From Methylorubrum salsuginis (GTDB lineage Bacteria; Pseudomonadota; Alphaproteobacteria; Rhizobiales; Beijerinckiaceae): DNA of 64,000 nt. The translations under genes were made by a program, and so were the position numbers. The notes beneath the pieces were generated by a model, which saw only the letters and a list, made by a program, of their open reading frames with translations, did no database searches and was not told the DNA's origin. Shown here one piece after another: positions 59,101 to 64,000 of this stretch. The stretch is taken from positions 186,001-250,000 of the forward strand of contig NZ_FOSV01000004.1 of the NCBI RefSeq assembly GCF_900114375.1, read 5' to 3'. Each line of letters opens with the position of its first letter. Position 1 is the stretch's first letter.

Positions 59101-59439
59101 GGCGGGCGCGGTGGTGAGGAGGAGGTCGGGCAGGGCGTCCCGGTCGGTCAGCCAGCGCAGCACCCCGGCCCGCGCGCCCATGATCCCGCGCGAGGGCGAG
59201 GCCCGGTCGAAGGGCAGGCAGTCCCATTCGGGAAAGACCGCGACTGTGCGCTCCGGCGCGAGCGCCCGCAGGATCCCGGCGACCTCGTCGAGCCGACGCC
59301 CGTCGCGGGCCACATGGACCAGGGGCCGCGGCCCGTCGAGAAGGCCGAGCAGGGAGACGGCGAGCGCCCCCGTCGGGACCAGGGGGACGGCGCTCGGCTC
59401 CGGGGCGGCTTTGGACGCGGCAATCTCGGATTGGGCCAT
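56155..59439 (-). CDS. Mfd-like transcription-repair coupling factor helicase (divergent)
   Basis: 1094 aa from ATG 59439; an in-frame start at 59517 lies in repeat sequence. UvrB-like N-terminus (about 60-330; VFPEWDCLPFDRASPS). A RID-like region near 470 reads VDRDHGLCVFEGLEAI, weaker than the usual HGVGRYxGL form. RecG-like helicase: Walker A GDVGFGKTEVALRAA, DEEQRFG, SATPIPRTL, TSIIESGLDVP, QLRGRVGRG, and a C-terminal TRCF domain (about 970-1070). Length fits Mfd, but the RID drift suggests either the sole Mfd or a specialised paralogue. Confidence 0.85.
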   Translation of the reverse strand: MAQSEIAASKAAPEPSAVPLVPTGALAVSLLGLLDGPRPLVHVARDGRRLDEVAGILRALAPERTVAVFPEWDCLPFDRASPSRGIMGARAGVLRWLTDRDALPDLLLTTAPALLQRVPPPGTWATAHVEIRVGDRLDPEALTAQLARLGYQIDDRVDEPGEVAVRGRTIDVFPAAAPLPCRIEHAEGRVTAIRAYDPVSQRSRVETERLVIDPATEIVPDAESGVAVTPFSGEEHRLARHYRELATVLDYVPEARLVVEAGVDERVAAFFEQLDEAREESPGSTNDGALYLRLTDWTALVEKRGLATASAAEGDANALSPFVRERRPESAFAKTLKQRLKAGDRIVLAGPKAPLRRLVRAAAEQDGRDLRLIDGWSEVADAAPGAMLALEAPIRAGFRVPEAGATVIAAADLFGGAEADAPRQVAMLPIGEVELRVGDVAVDRDHGLCVFEGLEAIPGGNGAEEDALRLRFADDAVLMVPAAQADRIWRYGSEAEAVSLDRLDGGTWARRRLETEAALAKAARAMLKAAQERRTARAPRIVAPARDMERFAAGFGFALTGDQARAIEATLADLAGEAPMDRLVCGDVGFGKTEVALRAAAAAVFAGRQVAVMAPTTVLARQHAETFQRRFARFGIAVAQLSRLVAPAEARRVRQGLEDGSVRLVVGTQALAGRGVRFHDLGLSIIDEEQRFGTKTKAALRKAAGDAHLLTLSATPIPRTLQTAMVGLQSLSVIATPPAVRRPIRTVIAPLADDTLRAALTREHRRGGQSFVVCPRIEDIAPMRERLAALVPDLDVVTAHGAMKPAEMDAAMVRFADGAGDVLLATSIIESGLDVPRANTMLVFDAERFGLSQLHQLRGRVGRGQRRGSVWLLGHPDKPLSATAEKRLRTLEALDRLGAGFAIAARDLDLRGAGDLVGEAQAGHVARVGLGLYQHLLQLALRAAKGEPAEDWSPEVRIGVAGRVPADYVPEPEIRLSLTARLLRLRARSELDALRDEVEDRFGTLPEPVEALFALAGLRMGCLSLGIVRLSGGPQGIAADFHPDHKPPTMGVSDEVTLRDNRVVWRRGGEDPAERARQAAALLRHLEKASARHR

Positions 59440-59560
59440 CGGGGATCCATGATGAGCCGGTTCAGGACCGGCTTTCCCCAAAACCCGGTTCGGCGCGGCC
59501 GGGTCCCGCTGCGGCATCGTGATCCCCAGGTGAATGGGGCGCGAGGCCTGCCGCGACGGC

Positions 59561-60175
59561 TCAGGCCTTCCGCAGCACCACGCTCAAGTTATTGGCCGGC
59601 ATGGCGATGCGCTGGTCGAGATGCAGGCCGTACCGGGCCGCCGCCGCCAGCACCGCCTCGAGGTCGCGCACGCCCCATTCGGGATCGCGCATCCGCAGGT
59701 CGTCGTCGAAGCGCGCGTTGCTCTCGGCCGTATGCGCGCCGCCGAGGCGGAACGGGCCGTAGAGGACGAGGGGGCCGCCCGTCGGCAGCAGCCGGTCGGC
59801 GCCCGCGAGCAACCCTTCCGTCGCGGCCCAGGGCGCGATGTGGATCATGTTGATGCAGACCATCGCCTCCGCCCGCGCCACCGGCCAGGTTTCGGATCGG
59901 GCATCGAGTTCGAGCGCGGGCCGCAGGTTCGGCAGGCCCGCCGCGCGGGCATGGGCCCGGATGCTGGCGAGCCCCCGCCGGTCCGGATCGCTCGGCTGCC
60001 AGGTCAGCCCCGGCAGGGCGGCGGCGAAGCGCACGGCATGCTCGCCGGTCCCGCTCGCCACCTCCAGCACCGTGCCGCCGGGCGGCAGGACCGCCTGCAG
60101 AATCTCAAGGATCGCCGCCCCGTTGCGGGCGGTGGCCGGCGCGAACAGGGCCCCCTCATCGATGCTCTCGCCCAC
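59561..60175 (-). CDS. DUF938 SAM-dependent methyltransferase-like protein
   Basis: 204 aa from GTG 60175 behind GGAGGAGGG. SAM-binding motif I VLEVASGTGEHAVRFA, then LTWQPSDPDRRGLASI, and ELDARSETWP; the central ICINMIHIAPW-like segment (VCINMIHIAPWAATEGLL) is diagnostic for DUF938. Cytosolic. The methyl acceptor is unknown. Divergent from the MFS gene with a short gap. Confidence 0.9.
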   Translation of the reverse strand: MGESIDEGALFAPATARNGAAILEILQAVLPPGGTVLEVASGTGEHAVRFAAALPGLTWQPSDPDRRGLASIRAHARAAGLPNLRPALELDARSETWPVARAEAMVCINMIHIAPWAATEGLLAGADRLLPTGGPLVLYGPFRLGGAHTAESNARFDDDLRMRDPEWGVRDLEAVLAAAARYGLHLDQRIAMPANNLSVVLRKA

Positions 60176-60300
60176 GAACCCTCCTCCCGACGACCCGGCC
60201 CGTGCCTGCGCCTCCCTCTCGCCCCAATCAAGCTCTGTGTGGTCCGATCCCGCGCCGTCCCGCCGACCGCCGGGACGCTGCCCCATCCGAGGCCCTCGTC

Positions 60301-61785
60301 TTGAACGCACCCCATCGCGCCGAAGCCGCCGACGCCGCCTCCGCGCGCCTCAGCCCGGACCAGATCCGCTCGATCATCATCGGCCTCGTCGCCGCGATGC
60401 TGCTCTCGGCCCTCGACCAGACCATCGTGGCGACCGCCCTGCCGACGATCGGGCTCGAACTCGGCGACGCCGCCAACCTCCCCTGGATCGTCACCGCCTA
60501 TCTCCTGGCCTCGACCGCGGTGACGCCGCTCTACGGCAAGCTCTCGGACATCCACGGGCGGCGGATCATGCTGCTCATCGCCATCGTGACCTTCAGCCTC
60601 GGCTCGCTCCTCTGCGCGGTGGCGCCGAGCATGATCGCGCTGGCGCTCGCCCGCGGGCTGCAGGGCGTCGGCGGCGGCGGGTTGATCGCGCTGTCGCAGA
60701 CGATCCTGGCCGACATCCTCACGGCCAAGGAGCGGGCGCGCTATCAGGTCTACATCGCGGGCGTGTTCGCCGTGTCCTCGCTGGCCGGGCCGCTGCTCGG
60801 CGGCTTCTTCGCCCAACACCTGCACTGGTCGGCGATCTTCTGGATCAACCTGCCGATCGGCCTCGCCGCCTTCCTCCTCACCAACGACAAGCTGAAGCTG
60901 CTGCCCCGCCGCGAGCGGCGCCACAGCGTCGATTATCCCGGCGCCGCGCTCCTCGTCGTCAGCTCGACCAGCCTGATGCTGGGCTTGAGCTGGGGCGGCG
61001 TGCGCGATCCCTGGGCCTCCGCTCCGGTGCTCGGGCTGTTGGGGTTCGGCCTGCTGAGCGCCGCCGCCTTCGTGGCCCGTCTCGCGACCGCGGCCGAGCC
61101 GCTGATCCCCTTGAGCGTCCTGCGCGACCGCGTGGTCGCGAGCGCGACGCTCGCGGCCTGCTTCGCCATGGGCACCCTGATCGGGCTCTCGATCTACGTG
61201 CCGATCTTCCTCGAAGGGGTGATCGGGCTCGATCCGAGCCGTTCCGGGCTCGCGATGGTGCCGCTGATGGTCGGCACGGTCGTCGGCGCCACGATCTCGG
61301 GGCGCTCGATGGTCCATTTCCGCCACTACAAGCGCGTGCCGGTTGCGCTGCTGAGCCTGAGCGTCGGCGCCTGCGCGACGCTCGCTCTCTTCAGCCAAGG
61401 GCTGCCGCTCTGGGGCGTGGAGGTGCTGTTCGTGCTGCTCTCGGTCGGGATCGGCACGGTGCTGCCGCTCTCGACCATCGTGGTCCAGAACGCGGTGGCG
61501 CCGCAGCAGCTCGGCATCGCCACCGCCTCGATGAACTTCTTTCGCGCGCTCGGCGGCGCGTTGATCGTCGCGATCTTCGGCACCCTGGTGCTCGGCGGGG
61601 CGGGCGAAGGGGCGGTGCACGACATGGCCGCGCTGATCCGCGGCGCCGATGCGCACCAGCTCGGCCAGACCTTCCGCCTGGTCTTCCTCGCGGCCTGCCT
61701 CGGCCTCGTCCTGGCGCTCGCCAGCCTCGCGCTCGTGGAGGAGCGGCCGTTGCAGGATGCGGCTGCGAAGAAATCCGCGGGCTGA
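60301..61785 (+). CDS. MFS multidrug exporter, DHA2 (EmrB/QacA-like)
   Basis: About 494 aa from TTG 60301 (GTG 60202 is a longer in-frame option overlapping the divergent DUF938 start). Fourteen helices. Motif D1 LDQTIVATALPTIG, motif A GKLSDIHGRRIML, and motif C in helix 5 (SSLAGPLLGGFFAQH), which marks proton-drug antiporters. No membrane-fusion partner gene adjoins it. Followed directly by a dispersed hairpin repeat. Confidence 0.92.
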   Translation: MNAPHRAEAADAASARLSPDQIRSIIIGLVAAMLLSALDQTIVATALPTIGLELGDAANLPWIVTAYLLASTAVTPLYGKLSDIHGRRIMLLIAIVTFSLGSLLCAVAPSMIALALARGLQGVGGGGLIALSQTILADILTAKERARYQVYIAGVFAVSSLAGPLLGGFFAQHLHWSAIFWINLPIGLAAFLLTNDKLKLLPRRERRHSVDYPGAALLVVSSTSLMLGLSWGGVRDPWASAPVLGLLGFGLLSAAAFVARLATAAEPLIPLSVLRDRVVASATLAACFAMGTLIGLSIYVPIFLEGVIGLDPSRSGLAMVPLMVGTVVGATISGRSMVHFRHYKRVPVALLSLSVGACATLALFSQGLPLWGVEVLFVLLSVGIGTVLPLSTIVVQNAVAPQQLGIATASMNFFRALGGALIVAIFGTLVLGGAGEGAVHDMAALIRGADAHQLGQTFRLVFLAACLGLVLALASLALVEERPLQDAAAKKSAG

Positions 61786-61789
61786 TACC

Positions 61790-61820
61790 GATCGGCGATG
61801 AGTCTGACGCATCGCCGATC
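61790..61820. repeat. Dispersed hairpin repeat, copy 4 (opposite orientation)
   Basis: GATCGGCGATG (61790-61800) and CATCGCCGATC (61810-61820) are perfect 11-bp complements, 5 bp after the MFS stop. A GC-rich stretch like the linker of copies 1 and 3 follows, so the element is inverted relative to them. It sits between convergent genes and could terminate both. Confidence 0.85.
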
Positions 61821-61876
61821 GCCGCCGCGATGGCGGGGCGGCGGGCGTCCGCCGGACGCCCTCTGCGGGCGCGGCC

Positions 61877-62407
61877 CTACGAGCCCGCGTGCTCCTCGGA
61901 TTCCTCGCCCGCGGGTTTGCCGTCGTCGCGGGCGCGGTGGAGAATGAAGATCGCGATCACCATGGTCAGGATCAGGCCGGCGAGCACCGCGAGTTCGATC
62001 ATCGCGGCCTGGAACAGGGCCTGCTTCTCCGGGGTCCAATCCTTGGAATGGGTGATCTCGGAGGATTGCAGGGTGATCACCAGCACCCGCCGGATCGAGG
62101 CGATCAGCCCGACGATCAGGAACGGCTCGCAGGTGAGCCGGCCGGAGCGCATCGACACCCGCACCGTGTGCAGGATCTCGATCAGCATCAGCAGGAACAG
62201 CAGCCGGTCCACCACCTCCAGGATCTGGGCGGCGCCGCCCAGCGCGATGATCGCGCTCCACGTCAGTCCCGCGGCGTCGATCAGCGCCACCAGCGCGGTC
62301 AAGGCCAGGAGAACGCCCAGCGCGGCGTAGATCGCGTGTTCCGTATGCAGAAAAACGAAGCTCGCCGCGCGCGTGAGCCGGCCCTGATCGTCGTCGCCCC
62401 TGGCCAT
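61877..62407 (-). CDS. PsiE-like phosphate-starvation-inducible membrane protein
   Basis: 176 aa with four membrane helices (ALGVLLALTALVALIDAAG, VVDRLLFLLMLIEILHTV, FLIVGLIASIRRVLVI, AVLAGLILTMVIAIFIL). The middle region EILHTVRVSMRSGRLTCEPFLIVGLIASIRR is the PsiE family core. Function unknown beyond phosphate-starvation induction in E. coli. The C-terminus is charged. Convergent with the MFS gene and codirectional with the antiporter gene. Confidence 0.85.
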   Translation of the reverse strand: MARGDDDQGRLTRAASFVFLHTEHAIYAALGVLLALTALVALIDAAGLTWSAIIALGGAAQILEVVDRLLFLLMLIEILHTVRVSMRSGRLTCEPFLIVGLIASIRRVLVITLQSSEITHSKDWTPEKQALFQAAMIELAVLAGLILTMVIAIFILHRARDDGKPAGEESEEHAGS

Positions 62408-62534
62408 CGTTGCCCCCCGTCCCCGTATCCGCGATCAGACAGGAACGGCGGTCGCGCGTCCAGCATCGGACGCGATCGGCTTTGCCGCAGGACGGGGTTT
62501 CGGAAGCCGGTCGCGATCTTGTCAACCGGTGCCT

Positions 62535-64000
62535 TCATCCGGCCCGGTGAGCCGGGGCCGCCGCGTTGCCGTGGATCAGGTCGAGACCGGCATGGAGACC
62601 GCCGACGGTCTCCAGATCGAGGCGCTCGGCGTCGCGGCGGCGCACCTCGGCCATGATGTCGTCGGCCGCCTCCGGGTCGGCCCCGACGGTCAGGAGCGCC
62701 CGCTCGCCGAGGCTGAGCGCCGAGGCCAGCGTCTCGCGGATCTGGTAGGCGACGCCGGCCTCGATCAGCGCGATGGCGTGCTCCCGGTCGCGGGCGCGGG
62801 CCAGCACCGGGACCAGCGGGAACTCCGCCTTGGCGATCTCGGCGATGCGCCGCGCCGTCTCGGGCTCGTCGATGCAGATCAGGATCGCGCGGGCGGTGGC
62901 CGCGCCGGCGGCGCGCAGGATGTCGAGCCGGGCGCCGTCGCCGTAATAGACCTTGAAGCCGAAGCCTTCCGCGAGCCGGATGTTCTCGGGATTCGAGTCG
63001 ATGATCGAGACCGAGCAGCCCCGCGACAGCAGCGGCTGGCTGGCGATCTGCCCGAAGCGGCCGAAGCCGACGATCAAGGCGCTGCCGACGAGGTCTTCGG
63101 GCGCCTCGACGCCGTCCAGCGACGGGACCGCCTTGGGGCCGAGCCGGTCGAAGGCGATCACCATCAGCGGCGTCAGCGCCATCGACAGGATCACGGTGGC
63201 GGTCAGCACCGCGTTGGTGGTGGTGTCGATGAGGCCGGCATGGGCGGCCGCCGCGTAGAGCACGAAGGCGAACTCGCCGCCCTGCGCCATCAGGGCCGCC
63301 CGCTCCAGCCCCTCGGCGTGCGACGCGCGTAAGCTGCGGGCCACCGCGTAGATCACGAGGCTCTTGACCGTCATGTAGGCGGCCACGCTCGCCAGGATCA
63401 GGCCCCAGCTCGCCGCGATCACGGTGAGGTCGAGGGACATGCCGACGCCGAGGAAGAACAGCCCGAGCAGGATGCCGCGGAACGGCTCGATATCGGCCTC
63501 CAGCTGATGGCGGAAGCTCGATTCCGACAGGAGCACCCCGGCCAGGAACGCCCCCATCGCCATCGACAGGCCGCCGAGCTGCATGGCGAGCGCCGAGCCG
63601 AGCACCACGAGGAGGGCCGCCGCAGTCATCACCTCGCGGGCCTTGGCGGCGGCGAGCAGGCGGAACAGCGGGTTGAGCAGCCAGCGGCCCGCGGCGACGA
63701 GCGCGGCGAGCGAGGCCAGCGCGATGGCGATCGCGATGACCCGATCCCATCCGCTCGTCTCGGCGCCGCCCGGCGCCAGCAGGGCGACCGCGGCGAGGAG
63801 CGGCACGATGGCGAGGTCTTCGAGCAGCAGGATCGCGACGATGCGCTGGCCCTTCGGCGTCGAGAGCGCGCCGCGCTCCTCCAGCAGCTGCATCACGATC
63901 GCCGTCGAGGTCAGGACGAAGCCGGTGCCGGCCACAAACGCCACGGGCAGCGAGAACCCGAGCGCGAGGCCGACCCCCGTCAGCGCGGCGATGCAGGCGC
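62535..64000 (-). CDS. Kef-type monovalent cation:proton antiporter (CPA2), N-terminus cut by window end
   Basis: The frame is open to the right window edge; 488 residues are visible. Membrane part with LTSTAIVMQLLEERG and LLLEDLAIVPLLA (CPA2 motifs), MAMGAFLAGVLLSESSFRHQLE and LGLFFLGVGMSLD. A C-terminal RCK/TrkA-N domain follows (about residues 300-440 of the visible part; ALIVGFGRFGQIASQPLLSRG) that binds NAD(H)-like ligands and gates the carrier. A KefB/KefC-like potassium efflux role under electrophile stress is likely, but no KefF/G ancillary gene is seen. Confidence 0.92.
   Translation of the reverse strand, partial: ACIAALTGVGLALGFSLPVAFVAGTGFVLTSTAIVMQLLEERGALSTPKGQRIVAILLLEDLAIVPLLAAVALLAPGGAETSGWDRVIAIAIALASLAALVAAGRWLLNPLFRLLAAAKAREVMTAAALLVVLGSALAMQLGGLSMAMGAFLAGVLLSESSFRHQLEADIEPFRGILLGLFFLGVGMSLDLTVIAASWGLILASVAAYMTVKSLVIYAVARSLRASHAEGLERAALMAQGGEFAFVLYAAAAHAGLIDTTTNAVLTATVILSMALTPLMVIAFDRLGPKAVPSLDGVEAPEDLVGSALIVGFGRFGQIASQPLLSRGCSVSIIDSNPENIRLAEGFGFKVYYGDGARLDILRAAGAATARAILICIDEPETARRIAEIAKAEFPLVPVLARARDREHAIALIEAGVAYQIRETLASALSLGERALLTVGADPEAADDIMAEVRRRDAERLDLETVGGLHAGLDLIHGNAAAPAHRAG

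Noticed and set aside
60004..61812. A 602-codon minus-strand frame opposite the MFS exporter
   Set aside because: Composition is charged low-complexity and the plus strand encodes a canonical 14-helix transporter.
1..64000. CRISPR arrays, rRNA, tRNA and complete insertion sequences
   Set aside because: No regularly spaced repeat-spacer array, no tRNA cloverleaf or rRNA sequence in the gaps, and no transposase-like protein were seen.

Overview
A GC-rich (about 70% by eye) chromosomal segment of a Gram-negative alphaproteobacterium. The complete Ccm system I haem-handling genes, NepR-type general-stress anti-sigma proteins, a Gram-negative (GN) sortase with its one target, bacterial alpha-2-macroglobulin next to PbpC, CYTH/CHAD proteins and several dispersed palindromic repeats together fit Hyphomicrobiales, most likely the Methylobacterium/Methylorubrum group. 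That assignment is an inference from gene content and style; no rRNA, tRNA or other marker is present. Coding density is high and both strands are used.

Layout. 1-1400: tail of a gene plus three small ORFs that look like a phage-lysis or cell-envelope cassette. 1550-4550: PepSY-like protein, PhoP-like response regulator and PhoQ-like sensor kinase. 4570-9480: a 14-bp tandem repeat, then ccmI-ccmE-ccmF-ccmH for cytochrome c maturation. 9560-11230: DUF1007 protein and NicO-type metal exporter. 11250-12610: unknown protein and histidine phosphatase. 12850-15790: VIT/VWA protein ending in LPQTA plus membrane helix, and the GN sortase that should process it. 15840-17080: regulator and a Gdx/SugE-type exporter. 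17180-26360: pbpC, alpha-2-macroglobulin, and a divergent secreted protein with a degenerate trypsin-like domain. 27030-28270: cysteine synthase and a NepR-like protein. 28490-32390: dctPQM TRAP transporter and a divergent GntR/FCD regulator sharing a palindromic operator candidate. 32400-37820: copper cluster (TonB receptor, two DUF2946 proteins, SCO1, PCuAC, YcnI-PCuAC fusion).

38160-41250: L,D-transpeptidase with a strong terminator, then an ECF sigma factor and membrane anti-sigma factor. 41410-45830: hydrolase, winged-helix-like protein, small acidic protein, CYTH and CYTH-CHAD proteins. 46050-49730: RTX metalloprotease, rpe and a CbbY-like phosphatase. 50050-52100: OpgC-type acyltransferase overlapping an SGNH hydrolase. 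52200-52610: candidate sRNA and a second NepR-like protein. 52900-55470: flippase and GNAT protein. 55590-59440: a membrane-anchored sigma-region-1.1 protein and an Mfd-like helicase. 59560-64000: DUF938 protein, MFS exporter, PsiE-like protein and a Kef-type antiporter cut by the window end.

The strongest themes are envelope biology (sortase pair, PbpC/A2M, L,D-transpeptidase, OpgC/SGNH), copper delivery to respiratory oxidases together with cytochrome c assembly, and sigma-factor control (two NepR-like proteins, ECF/anti-sigma pair, tethered region 1.1). Several families of intergenic palindromes occur; one has been absorbed into the N-terminal coding region of pbpC.
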